Shown piece after piece: positions 9,474 to 16,824 of a stretch of DNA of 49,140 nt. The notes under the pieces were generated by a model, which worked only from the letters and a program-made list of their open reading frames with translations, was not told the origin of the DNA and did no database searches. The stretch covers positions 1 through 49,140 of the forward strand of contig SUZQ01000011.1 of NCBI GenBank assembly GCA_015059875.1, given 5' to 3'. The position numbers were made by a program, and so were the translations under genes. Every line of letters begins with the position of its first letter. The stretch's first letter is position 1. This stretch comes from Rikenellaceae bacterium. Its GTDB lineage: Bacteria; Bacteroidota; Bacteroidia; Bacteroidales; Rikenellaceae.

Positions 9474-9520
9474 GAATTGAGAATTGAGAATTGAGAATTG
9501 AGAATTGAGGATTAAGGATT
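9465..9520. repeat. Heptamer tandem tract (GAGAATT, about 8 units)
   Basis: Five perfect GAGAATT units are followed by GAGGATT, AAGGATT and a final GAGAATT. The first unit supplies the last sense codons and stop of the efflux lipoprotein gene. The tract sits on the left side of the hairpin repeats starting at 9547. Together with those repeats it fills the whole gene-free stretch 9474-9924, where I see no promoter or terminator of ordinary type. Confidence 0.9.
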
Positions 9521-9546
9521 GAGAATTTCAACTCTTCCGCTTCAAA

Positions 9547-9662
9547 AAATCGTAAATGATTGAGCTATTTTTGTGCGAAGCAAGGGAGCAAAAGCGGAGC
9601 ATAGTAAACCTATGTGAGCATTTTGCTATCCGAAGTGCAGTGCAAAATTTACCCGCCAGAAC
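9547..9662 (+). repeat. Hairpin element, copy A (first of three in tandem)
   Basis: This copy runs from AAATCGTAAATG to CCGCCAGAAC. The core has GCGGAGCATAG, a 5-base loop, then CTATGTGAGCATTTTG; CATAG pairs with CTATG. An inner stem AGCAAAA/TTTTGCT is perfect. The outer arms do not match each other: the left arm resembles copy E and the right arm resembles copies B and C. This suggests recombination between copies. A spacer ACTACATTAATTAA joins it to copy B. Confidence 0.85.
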
Positions 9663-9675
9663 ACTACATTAATTA

Positions 9676-9791
9676 AAATCGTAAATGGTGGTGAAAATTT
9701 TGTGCTAAGCGAGGTAGTGAAATCGCAGCATAGTAAACCTATGTGAGCATTTCGATATCCGAAGTGCAGTGCAAAATTTACCCGCCAGAAC
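9676..9791 (+). repeat. Hairpin element, copy B (second in tandem)
   Basis: Offset by exactly 129 bp from copy A and nearly identical to copy C. The left arm GGTGGTGAAAATTTTGTGC can pair with the right arm GTGCAAAATTTACCCGCC, with a few wobbles. The apical stem is CATAG/CTATG and the inner stem is GAAA/TTTC. Confidence 0.88.
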
Positions 9792-9804
9792 ACTGCATTA
9801 ATTA

Positions 9805-9926
9805 AAATCGTAAATGGTGGTGAAAATTTTGTGCTAAGCGAGGTAGTGAAAGCGCAGCATAGTAAACCTATGTGAGCATTTCGATATCCGAAGTGCAGTG
9901 CAAAATTTACCCGCCAGAACGATTTT
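9805..9926 (+). repeat. Hairpin element, copy C (third in tandem)
   Basis: Offset by 129 bp from copy B. Unlike A and B it keeps the full right end CAGAACGATTTT, which overlaps by two bases the stop codon (9925-9927) of the minus-strand BT_3928-like gene. Seen from that gene, the element begins at the stop codon. Confidence 0.88.
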
Positions 9927-11043
9927 AATATGGTATGTCGCGGTAGTTGTACTTGGCGGAGATAGTGCCATTATCCAACTCGACAAGACCATAGTTTGCG
10001 CGAAGCATCGTCTTCATGGTCTTGGCGTCCATATTGTAGAGAGGTACGGAGACTCCACCAAAGTTCAGTCGCGATTGGTATGCGATATTTACGGGGGTAA
10101 GGCAAATTACTGCACTACCCTCCTCTGCGGCTTGCTTTGCTACTGCCGAGAATCGCTCAACAACATCTTCATCAAGGTTGTCGAAGTTCACCATACAGAG
10201 CATATAGAGTTTACCCGATGTAGCAAGTATCTCCGAGGTCTTTTCGCCCTCGCTATTGCCGATATAGAACTCCAAAATCATCGGTTCTACACTATCAACG
10301 CTCTCATCAACACGAGTCTCCACCCACTCCCAACGCTTGTCGTTATGCCAAGCCTTATCATCAATAGCGAACTCACGAAGGCGACCAGTGCGACGATTGC
10401 GATAGACAAGAACAACCTCCTCGGAACTCTGTTTTGCTTGAGCAATTTTCATCTCCTCAGCTATATTTGTACCCTCCTTATACGGAAGCATATCAATAGG
10501 TGGAAGATGGAAGTAGCTATATGTTCCTACACTCATAGCCATCGTAAAGAAGAAGCACATTAGGAAGAACTCCAACTTCGAGAAAGCAAATATACGATCA
10601 GGGCGATAGCGATACCAAAAGCAGAATGCCATAGGCAGCAGCACCGCATTTTTGGCAAAAGTTTGCCATGGGGTAAGTTTTACCAGTTCGCCAAAGCAAC
10701 CACAATCTTCAACAGGGAAGATTGTCGCACTCAAGAAGGTTAGAATCGTGAAGAAGGTCATCGACAACACCGAGAATATCGACACCAAGCGGATGCGCAC
10801 CTTGAAGGTAAGCATACATCCCATCATCAACTCTGCGCCACAGAGCCAAATCGAGAATACGGCAACCACCCACTCTGGAGCCGACAAGTCGTAGGCTGCG
10901 AGGTAGTTTTTAACACTTAGAATCGTACCCCACGGATCGATAGCCTTGAAGAATCCAGATACGATAAATGTTATCGCAAAGAGGATACGGCAGATGTGCG
11001 ACAAGTAACGAAACCAGCGTCTATTTCTCAGTGCTTGAGCCAT
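9925..11043 (-). CDS. BT_3928-like DoxX/MauE-type membrane protein with periplasmic domain
   Basis: A 372-residue protein. The N-terminal half has about four to five membrane segments of the DoxX/MauE kind and the motif VEDCGCFGE (near residue 113), whose paired cysteines are typical of MauE-like redox partners. After a further membrane segment near residues 165-180, the rest (about 190-372) is soluble with a thioredoxin-like strand pattern but no CxxC. A role in periplasmic disulfide or maturation chemistry is an inference. Its start lies 23 bases inside the end of the thymidylate kinase gene, so translation is probably coupled. Its stop codon overlaps hairpin element C. Confidence 0.78.
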   Translation of the reverse strand: MAQALRNRRWFRYLSHICRILFAITFIVSGFFKAIDPWGTILSVKNYLAAYDLSAPEWVVAVFSIWLCGAELMMGCMLTFKVRIRLVSIFSVLSMTFFTILTFLSATIFPVEDCGCFGELVKLTPWQTFAKNAVLLPMAFCFWYRYRPDRIFAFSKLEFFLMCFFFTMAMSVGTYSYFHLPPIDMLPYKEGTNIAEEMKIAQAKQSSEEVVLVYRNRRTGRLREFAIDDKAWHNDKRWEWVETRVDESVDSVEPMILEFYIGNSEGEKTSEILATSGKLYMLCMVNFDNLDEDVVERFSAVAKQAAEEGSAVICLTPVNIAYQSRLNFGGVSVPLYNMDAKTMKTMLRANYGLVELDNGTISAKYNYRDIPY

Positions 11044-11731
11044 TGTTCATTCCATTTAAGAGTGGGGATATAGTCTGCTCAATGCGGGCAAAAATCTCAT
11101 CGGGAGTAGCCATTGCACCCTCCGCATTACTGCAATCTACAACAAGCAACTCGCTATCGCGCTCCGCCGATTCGATATATACCTCGCGGACACGCTGCTG
11201 CAACGACAACGACTGTTCGTGAATGTCGGATGCACCATTGAGATAGGATCGATCATCGCCCTCGCGCTGCTCGGTCAATCGTTTCTCGGTAAATGCAAAT
11301 GGTACATCGAGAAACAACGACACATCGGGACGAGGGATTTTGTTCACTTCGTATTCGAGATTCAAAATCCAATCATTCAAGCGCAAACGAGCCTCCTTGT
11401 CAGCTATCTTAGCGCATTGGTAGCCTATATTCGAATAGACATATCTATCGACAATCACGACCTTGCCCTCCTCCTGCCATTTACGAATTTGCGGTGCCAT
11501 ATCGGCACGGTCACCTGCATAGAGCAGTGCAACAATATATGGATCAACTTGATCCACCGAGCCAAGTTCGCCTCGCAAAAAGCGAGCAATCAAGTCGCCA
11601 TAGATAGGTGCATCGAAGCGAGGAAAGTGTACATACTCACTCGCCACACCACGCTCTGCAAACATCTCACGCAGTCTCTTTATCTGGGTAGATTTTCCCG
11701 CGCCATCAAGTCCTTCAAGTACAATAAACAT
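11021..11731 (-). CDS. tmk: Thymidylate kinase
   Basis: A 236-residue protein that converts dTMP to dTDP with ATP in dTTP synthesis. The start ATG at 11731 gives MFIVLEGLDGAGKSTQ, with the P-loop at residues 7-15. Further on are VDRYVYSN (the DRY motif) and a LID segment with EQREGDDRSY. It is somewhat longer than the usual 205-215 residues, mainly from added sequence before and after the LID. An in-frame upstream ATG would add residues from a repeat-rich spacer and is rejected. The 3' end overlaps the next gene by 23 bases. Confidence 0.93.
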   Translation of the reverse strand: MFIVLEGLDGAGKSTQIKRLREMFAERGVASEYVHFPRFDAPIYGDLIARFLRGELGSVDQVDPYIVALLYAGDRADMAPQIRKWQEEGKVVIVDRYVYSNIGYQCAKIADKEARLRLNDWILNLEYEVNKIPRPDVSLFLDVPFAFTEKRLTEQREGDDRSYLNGASDIHEQSLSLQQRVREVYIESAERDSELLVVDCSNAEGAMATPDEIFARIEQTISPLLNGMNNGSSTEK

Positions 11732-11739
11732 ATTTTTTA

Positions 11740-11870
11740 TAGCTTTTAGCCATTGACCTTTGGTCTTCACCGCTCCGCCTCAGCATAGCCAGCAAACTGT
11801 CTCTGCACTCGGCTTAATCGCGGCGTTGGCCATTAGCCATTAGCTAAATTAATTTTTTTAGAGAGTTTAG
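11740..11870. repeat. Intergenic spacer with TTAGCCA-type heptamers
   Basis: Between tmk and sufS lie TTTTAGCCATTGACC (about 11745), then about 55 bp of unrecognised GC-richer sequence, then TTGGCCATTAGCCATTAGC (11826-11844), and a degenerate TTTAGAGAG stretch. The heptamer TTAGCCA recurs at 14716, 16452, 19925 and 34432. No hairpin element of the main family is present here. No clear promoter was found for tmk. Confidence 0.7.
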
Positions 11871-11902
11871 AGAAATAATTTTACATTCTGCATTTCTCTC
11901 GT

Positions 11903-13120
11903 CTATTTAAGCATTCTGACTGCTCGTTTTACTCCTGCAACGAGTGCGTCAATATCAGCTTTGTTGGTGTAGAGTGCAATCGAGGCTCGAACAACACCAT
12001 TTGTGCCGTAGCGCGCCATGACAGGCTCAGCACAGTGATGCCCAGTGCGCACCGCCACTCCCATCTTGTCGAGAATCATTCCAATATCGTAGTGGTCGCA
12101 ACCCTCGACATTAAACGACACGATTGGAGCTTTCCCCTCAGTAGTGCCGTATATATGCAACCCCTCAACCTGCAACAACTGCTCGGTTGCGTAGTCAAGC
12201 ATTGCTCTTTCGTGTCGTGCAACCTCCTCTGGATTGAGCGTCTGCAAAAACTTTATCGCCTCTGCCAAGCCTACAGCACCTATATAGTTCGATGTTCCCG
12301 CCTCAAATTTGAGTGGCAAAGGCGCGTAAGTGGTCTTTGCAAAAGTTACCTTATCGACCATATCGCCACCGCCCATATATGGAGGCATCTTCTCAAGTAG
12401 CTCTCGCTTGCCATACAATACGCCTATACCCGTAGGGCCATAGAGTTTATGCCCCGAAAAGGCGTAGAAATCACAATCAAGACTCTTCACATCCACTCCA
12501 CCGTGAACAACTCCCTGACAGCCATCAACCACCACAACAGCACCCACCGAGTGTGCCTTCGTGATAATCGTTGCGAGGTCGGGGCAAGTGCCGAGTGTAT
12601 TCGACGCCTGCGTAACTGCCACAACCTTTGTGCGCTCATCAATAAGAGTTTCAAGTGTATCGAGCATCAACGCTCCGCCTTCATCAACTTGAATTACTCG
12701 CAGCTCCGCACCCTTACGCTCCGTAGCCAACTGCCAAGGTACGATGTTCGAGTGGTGTTCGATATGGCTGACCACGACATTGTCGCCCGCACACAAGAAC
12801 TTCTCGCAGTAGCTCGAAGCCACCAAGTTCAAAGACATCGTAGCTCCCGAAGTGAAGATAACCTCCTCGCGACACTCTGCACCGATAAATTGGCGCACCA
12901 CCTCGCGAGCCTCCTCATATCGTACGGTCATCTCCTCCGATAGCAGATGCACTCCACGATGGATATTGGCGTTGTCGTGCAAGAGCAACTCCGACATCTT
13001 CTCAACCACACACTTTGGCTTCTGCGCCGTAGCAGCACTATCGAGGTATACCAGCCTCTTGCCATACACCTCACGCTCCAATATCGGAAACTCCTTGCGT
13101 ATTTGCTCTACATCAAACAT
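11903..13120 (-). CDS. sufS: SufS cysteine desulfurase
   Basis: A 405-residue PLP enzyme that takes sulfur from cysteine for Fe-S cluster assembly. It has IEHHSNIVPWQ, the PLP lysine in FSGHKLYGPTGIGVLYG (near residue 225), and the persulfide cysteine in RTGHHCAEPVM (near residue 364), as in the SufS/CsdA (group II) class. It is the last gene of sufBCDS, 7 bp after sufD. No sufE or sufU is present in the window, so the sulfur relay partner lies elsewhere. Confidence 0.96.
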   Translation of the reverse strand: MFDVEQIRKEFPILEREVYGKRLVYLDSAATAQKPKCVVEKMSELLLHDNANIHRGVHLLSEEMTVRYEEAREVVRQFIGAECREEVIFTSGATMSLNLVASSYCEKFLCAGDNVVVSHIEHHSNIVPWQLATERKGAELRVIQVDEGGALMLDTLETLIDERTKVVAVTQASNTLGTCPDLATIITKAHSVGAVVVVDGCQGVVHGGVDVKSLDCDFYAFSGHKLYGPTGIGVLYGKRELLEKMPPYMGGGDMVDKVTFAKTTYAPLPLKFEAGTSNYIGAVGLAEAIKFLQTLNPEEVARHERAMLDYATEQLLQVEGLHIYGTTEGKAPIVSFNVEGCDHYDIGMILDKMGVAVRTGHHCAEPVMARYGTNGVVRASIALYTNKADIDALVAGVKRAVRMLK

Positions 13121-13127
13121 TTCACTA

Positions 13128-13946
13128 CTACTCGTTTAATCTCTTTTGCAGGGCATCTGCTAAGATATTGCGCAAAGCCTCAATCTCGCACTTTGCCACA
13201 ACATCGCCCACAAAGCCCTCTAACATCAGTCGTTCGGCACTCTCCTGCGAGATACCGCGCTGACGCATATAGTATATCGCCTGCTCGTCAAGTTGTCCTA
13301 CGGTCGAGCCGTGCGAACACTTCACATCATCGGCATAAATCTCCAACTGCGGCTCTGACACTACGCGACCTGCGCCGAGTTCTATATTGCGGTTGAGCTG
13401 CTTGGCATCGGTGCGCTGTGCATCTTGCGCCACATAGACCAACCCCTTAAACTCCGCTACAGCCCTACCTGAAGCGACACTCTTGACCACTGAATTGCTC
13501 TTACAATCTGCAACATTATGGCGTGTAACAAGCGACAATACCGCGTGGTCAAATCCCGCCGCCACAACTGCCGCATTCATCACAAACGAGGAGTGCGGAG
13601 CGTTGAGCAAAGTTTCGTAAGCGGTATGCGCCCCTCGCAACATTACGGTAGTTACACTGCACTCGCTCGCTTCGCCCTGCTCTATCGTCAGCGACGCATA
13701 CTTCTCCGAAGCATAGACCTCCGTAAGCGACACTTGCGCGTGCGGTGCAAGATGCAGAGTCAAAGCGCACTCCTTCGCATCGTCATGCCATACCACAAGC
13801 GACACCCTTTGCGAGGCTGCAACCTCAATATCGCCCTTGCGTGGATTTACAACAACGAGTGGCAACGACAAATCGCACTTATCGTCAATGCGTCCAACCT
13901 TCGTTTCGCGCAACAAGCCCTCTGCTATTAACTCTCGAACAGCCAT
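13128..13946 (-). CDS. sufD: SufD, Fe-S scaffold subunit, unusually short
   Basis: A 272-residue SufD, against roughly 420-450 in most relatives. The beta-helix core and C-terminal helical part are present, with YADDVKCSHGSTVGQLDEQAIYYMRQRGIS (in two overlapping halves) near residues 195-225, holding the conserved Cys-Ser-His. What is missing is most of the N-terminal helical domain. No frameshift is visible and the start lies 3 bp after sufC, so the gene looks intact and natively short. SufD works with SufB and SufC as the cluster scaffold. Confidence 0.9.
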   Translation of the reverse strand: MAVRELIAEGLLRETKVGRIDDKCDLSLPLVVVNPRKGDIEVAASQRVSLVVWHDDAKECALTLHLAPHAQVSLTEVYASEKYASLTIEQGEASECSVTTVMLRGAHTAYETLLNAPHSSFVMNAAVVAAGFDHAVLSLVTRHNVADCKSNSVVKSVASGRAVAEFKGLVYVAQDAQRTDAKQLNRNIELGAGRVVSEPQLEIYADDVKCSHGSTVGQLDEQAIYYMRQRGISQESAERLMLEGFVGDVVAKCEIEALRNILADALQKRLNE

Positions 13947-13949
13947 TGC

Positions 13950-14702
13950 CTACTCTTTATAGTCGTTAATCAACCAATCGTAGCCCTCTTTTTCGAGCTT
14001 CAATGCCAACGATTTGTCGCCCGAATAGATAATCTTACCCTTATACAATACATGCACAAAGTCAGGCACGATATAGTCGAGCAGTCGCTGGTAGTGGGTA
14101 ATTACCACCGTAGCATTCTCAGGTGTGTGCAACTTCGTAACACCCGTAGCGACAATTCGCAAAGCGTCAATATCCAAGCCCGAATCTGTCTCGTCAAGGA
14201 TAGCCAACTTCGGATCGAGCATCGCCATCTGAAAAATCTCGTTTTTCTTCTTCTCGCCACCCGAAAAGCCCTCATTCACGGCACGAGAGGTCATCTTAGC
14301 ATCGAGTTCCACGACCTTTGCCTTCTCGCGCATCATCTTCAAAAACTCGGCTGCGGTGAGTGGCTCCTCGCCACGCGACTTACGCTGCTCGTTCACGGCA
14401 ATCTTCATAAAGTTTGCCATCGTAACACCTGAAATCTCTACGGGATACTGAAAGCCGAGGAACAAACCCTTTCTTGCTCTCTCCTCAATGGACATATCGC
14501 GCAAGTCCTCGCCCTCAAACGACAACTCGTCAGCCTCAACCGTAAACTTATCGCTACCTGCAATCACCGAAGCAAGCGTACTCTTGCCCGAACCATTAGG
14601 GCCCATTATGGCGTGTACCTCGCCAGCCTTAACCTCGAAATCTATCCCTCGAAGTATCTCCTTGCCATCAACCGATGCATGCAAATTCTTAATTTTAAGC
14701 AT
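13950..14702 (-). CDS. sufC: SufC, Fe-S assembly ATPase
   Basis: A 250-residue ABC-type ATPase with Walker A GPNGSGKST near residue 35, the modified signature FSGGEKKKNEIFQ, and Walker B LAILDETDSGLDID. It is soluble and partners SufB and SufD; ATP use drives cluster formation on the SufBCD scaffold. It is separated from sufB by 207 bp that contain a heptamer tract and hairpin element D, and is followed by sufD after 3 bp. Confidence 0.96.
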   Translation of the reverse strand: MLKIKNLHASVDGKEILRGIDFEVKAGEVHAIMGPNGSGKSTLASVIAGSDKFTVEADELSFEGEDLRDMSIEERARKGLFLGFQYPVEISGVTMANFMKIAVNEQRKSRGEEPLTAAEFLKMMREKAKVVELDAKMTSRAVNEGFSGGEKKKNEIFQMAMLDPKLAILDETDSGLDIDALRIVATGVTKLHTPENATVVITHYQRLLDYIVPDFVHVLYKGKIIYSGDKSLALKLEKEGYDWLINDYKE

Positions 14703-14715
14703 ATATTCTTTTTTT

Positions 14716-14749
14716 GCTTTTAGCCATTAGCCCTTGGCCATTAGCTATT
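14716..14749. repeat. Heptamer tandem tract (TTAGCCA type)
   Basis: GCTTTTAGCCATTAGCCC followed by TTGGCCATTAGCTATTC, units of seven bases with one or two changes each. It lies in the sufB-sufC spacer, 37 bp left of hairpin element D. Confidence 0.8.
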
Positions 14750-14785
14750 CTATTTTTTAATTTTACAATTTCTCCTATTCTCCGA

Positions 14786-14909
14786 AAATCGGAGGTGATG
14801 AGATTATTTTTGTGCGATGTTAGGCGACAAAAGCGGAGCATACTTTGGCGTATGTGAGCATTTTGGCGTCCGACACCTTCGTGCAAAAAGAACTCATCAG
14901 AACGATTTT
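14786..14909 (+). repeat. Hairpin element, copy D (sufB-sufC spacer)
   Basis: Left arm GATGAGATTATTTTTGTGC pairs with right arm GTGCAAAAAGAACTCATC. The apical stem is CATAC/GTATG, a compensatory change from CATAG/CTATG in copies A-C and F. The element ends CAGAACGATTTT at 14909, directly against the sufB stop codon (14910-14912). It therefore lies inside the suf operon just after sufB and may act as an mRNA end, attenuator or stabiliser. Confidence 0.87.
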
Positions 14910-16355
14910 CTATCCTACGCTGCCTTCAAGGCTGATAGATAACAATTTCTGCGCCTCGACCGCAAACTCCATCGGCAACTTTGCCAACACCTCACGGGCA
15001 TATCCTCCAACAATCAAGCCCACGGCATCCTCCGTCGAAAGACCTCGTTGGTTGCAGTAGAAGAGTTGCTCCTCCGAGATTTTCGAGGTGGTAGCCTCGT
15101 GTTCGAGTTGAGCCGAGGAGTTGCGACAATCGACCGTAGGGAAGGTATGCGCACCACACCTGTCGCCAATCAGCAACGAGTCGCACTGCGAGTAGTTGCG
15201 GGCATTATCAGCCTTCGGCATAACCTTCACCAAGCCTCGATAGGCATTTTGCGACTGCCCTGCCGAGATACCCTTCGACACGATACGGCTGCGCGTGTTA
15301 CGACCTATGTGTATCATCTTTGTACCCGTATCCGCCTGCTGGAAGTTGTTGGTCATCGCCACCGAGTAGAACTCGCCCACCGAGTTGTCGCCCATAAGCA
15401 CACAGCTCGGATATTTCCAAGTTATCGCCGAGCCCGTTTCAACCTGTGTCCAAAACAGATGCGCATTCTCCTTGCAAAGACCTCGCTTGGTTACGAAGTT
15501 GTAGATTCCACCCTTACCCTCCTTGTCGCCTGGGTACCAATTCTGCACTGTCGAGTACTTAACCTCGGCATCTCTCTCCACGACAATCTCGACCACTGCG
15601 GCGTGCAGCTGATTTTCATCGCGCTGCGGAGCAGTGCAACCCTCCAAGTAGCTCACATACGCCCCCTCGTCAGCAACAATCAGCGTACGCTCGAACTGAC
15701 CTGTACCCTGCGCATTTATGCGGAAGTAGGTCGAGAGCTCCACCGGGCAACGCACCCCCTTCGGGATATAGCAGAATGAGCCATCCGAAAAGACCGCCGT
15801 ATTCAGTGCTGCGTAGAAGTTGTCGGCATACGGCACTACCGAGCCGAGATACTTGCGCACCAACTCAGGGTGGTTGCGTATCGCCTCCGAGATTGGGCAG
15901 AAGATAATGCCCTTCTCCGCCAACGCCTCTTGGAATGTTGTCTTTACCGACACCGAGTCAAAGACCGCATCTACCGCAACTCCCGCCAAGACCTTCTGCT
16001 CCTCCAATGGAATGCCGAGTTTATCGAAGGTCGCTTTGAGTTCAGGATCAACCTCGTCCATCGAAGCGAGTTGCTTTTTCTTCTTCGGTGCTGCGAAGTA
16101 GATAATATCGTTGAAATCGATCTCGGGGATATCGAGATGTCCCCATGTCGGGTGCTTCATCGTAAGCCAATGGCGATACGCCTTCAAGCGGAGTTCGAGC
16201 ATCCATTCAGGCTCCTCCTTCTTTTGCGAAATAAGGCGTATAACCTCCTCGTTCAGACCTTTCGGAATGAACTCGGTCTCGATATCGGAGGTAAAGCCGT
16301 ACTTGTAGTCCGACTCCTCTATCGTGGTTTTAATATCTATATTTTCCTCTTTCAT
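14910..16355 (-). CDS. sufB: SufB, Fe-S scaffold subunit
   Basis: A 481-residue SufB of normal length. It has [19 protein letters not shown], the [19 protein letters not shown] stretch near residue 240, [17 protein letters not shown], and the [18 protein letters not shown] segment near the C-terminus, all typical of SufB. It forms the SufBC2D scaffold on which the cluster is built. It is the first gene of the operon, with a consensus promoter (16392-16423) and a palindrome at the start of transcription (16369-16385). Confidence 0.97.
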   Translation of the reverse strand: MKEENIDIKTTIEESDYKYGFTSDIETEFIPKGLNEEVIRLISQKKEEPEWMLELRLKAYRHWLTMKHPTWGHLDIPEIDFNDIIYFAAPKKKKQLASMDEVDPELKATFDKLGIPLEEQKVLAGVAVDAVFDSVSVKTTFQEALAEKGIIFCPISEAIRNHPELVRKYLGSVVPYADNFYAALNTAVFSDGSFCYIPKGVRCPVELSTYFRINAQGTGQFERTLIVADEGAYVSYLEGCTAPQRDENQLHAAVVEIVVERDAEVKYSTVQNWYPGDKEGKGGIYNFVTKRGLCKENAHLFWTQVETGSAITWKYPSCVLMGDNSVGEFYSVAMTNNFQQADTGTKMIHIGRNTRSRIVSKGISAGQSQNAYRGLVKVMPKADNARNYSQCDSLLIGDRCGAHTFPTVDCRNSSAQLEHEATTSKISEEQLFYCNQRGLSTEDAVGLIVGGYAREVLAKLPMEFAVEAQKLLSISLEGSVG

Positions 16356-16368
16356 TCTCTCTGCTAAA

Positions 16369-16385
16369 TTGTATCATAGATACAA
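16369..16385. promoter_or_regulatory. Candidate operator of the suf operon
   Basis: TTGTATC, three bases, GATACAA: a perfect 7-bp inverted repeat. It lies at the predicted transcription start of sufB, 6 bp past the -7 box and 14 bp before the start codon. The position suits a repressor site. The regulator is unknown; suf genes elsewhere respond to iron, oxidative stress or Fe-S status through Fur or Rrf2-type proteins. Confidence 0.55.
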
Positions 16386-16391
16386 ATCGTG

Positions 16392-16423
16392 CAAATATAG
16401 TGAAAAGTTAGGGACTTTTCAAA
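16392..16423 (-). promoter_or_regulatory. suf operon promoter
   Basis: On the minus strand TTTG (16420-16423), 20 bp and TATATTTG (16392-16399) match the Bacteroidetes consensus fully. The predicted start of transcription is near 16388. Confidence 0.8.
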
Positions 16424-16451
16424 TTAAAAATTAAGAATTGTATTTTTAGGG

Positions 16452-16482
16452 GCTTTTAGCCGTTAGCCATTGGCCATTAGCT
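16452..16482. repeat. Heptamer tandem tract (TTAGCCA type)
   Basis: GCTTTTAGCCGTTAGCCATT followed by GGCCATTAGC. It sits between the divergent suf promoter and the promoter of the structured RNA. The gene-free stretch 16356-16824 is accounted for by these promoters, this tract, the structured RNA and a short leader to the next gene. Confidence 0.75.
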
Positions 16483-16488
16483 GATTTT

Positions 16489-16520
16489 TTTGCACTTTTC
16501 GAGATAAGTTGCTATATTTG
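16489..16520 (+). promoter_or_regulatory. Promoter of the structured RNA
   Basis: TTTG (16489-16492), 20 bp and TATATTTG (16513-16520), a full match to the Bacteroidetes consensus. The predicted transcription start is near 16524, one base before the first hairpin of the RNA. Confidence 0.82.
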
Positions 16521-16523
16521 TGG

Positions 16524-16752
16524 TGCAGTCTTCGGATTGCAGACATATTAATTAGTGAAAGTGTTTCGCTAATCCTTCGCAGTAAAATTTGGCGATTTTA
16601 GACAACGAGGATTACAATGGCACTCTACACCGCATTTGGTATATCATTTTCCATATACCATTCGGTGTGAGGTATTGTTTATTTGTTGTCAGGTTACGCC
16701 AAATACCTACTGTGAGATAAACGAACTGCCTCACACTTTCTTTTATATTAAC
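16524..16752 (+). ncRNA. Structured RNA with 6S RNA architecture (ssrS candidate)
   Basis: Directly after a consensus promoter comes a small hairpin GCAGTC-TTCG-GATTGC (16525-16540). Next is a long rod: closing stem TTAAT/ATTAA (16548, 16747) and GAAAGTGT/ACACTTTC (16557-16564, 16733-16740). Then comes a large open bubble (13 and 18 bases). Beyond it are CGCAGTA/TACTGTG, TTTGGCG/CGCCAAA, GACAAC/GTTGTC and the apical ACACCG/CGGTGT with GGTATAT/ATATACC. A single rod of about 185-200 nt with a central bubble is the hallmark of 6S RNA, which binds housekeeping RNA polymerase. I infer this by architecture only; a leader of the following gene is the alternative. Confidence 0.58.
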
Positions 16753-16754
16753 CC

Positions 16755-16774
16755 ACTATCGGGAGGCGGATAGT
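16755..16774 (+). other. Small hairpin before the BspA-type gene
   Basis: ACTATC and GATAGT pair around the loop GGGAGGCG. It could be a weak terminator of the structured RNA, but no U-run follows. Downstream, TTTG and TAAACTTA 21 bp apart form a weak promoter-like pair for the lipoprotein gene. Confidence 0.35.
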
Positions 16775-16824
16775 AATTTGAATTTGAGCGAGATTTATTG
16801 TTAAACTTAAAAACACAAATTACT

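Noticed and set aside
9547..9926. The three repeats as a CRISPR array
   Set aside because: The period is 129 bp with most of the unit repeated and near-identical 13-14 bp spacers; no cas genes are present and copies occur elsewhere singly.
9547..9926. The hairpin element as a simple insertion sequence or MITE
   Set aside because: No transposase or clear target-site duplication is visible. A MITE remains possible, but the covarying apical stem is not expected for one.
16618..16671. A 17-codon upstream frame (MALYTAFGISFSIYHSV) preceded by GAGG
   Set aside because: It lies exactly in the apical hairpin of the structured RNA; pairing explains the sequence, and no regulatory link to the next gene is visible. 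Kept in mind if the RNA is a leader rather than 6S.
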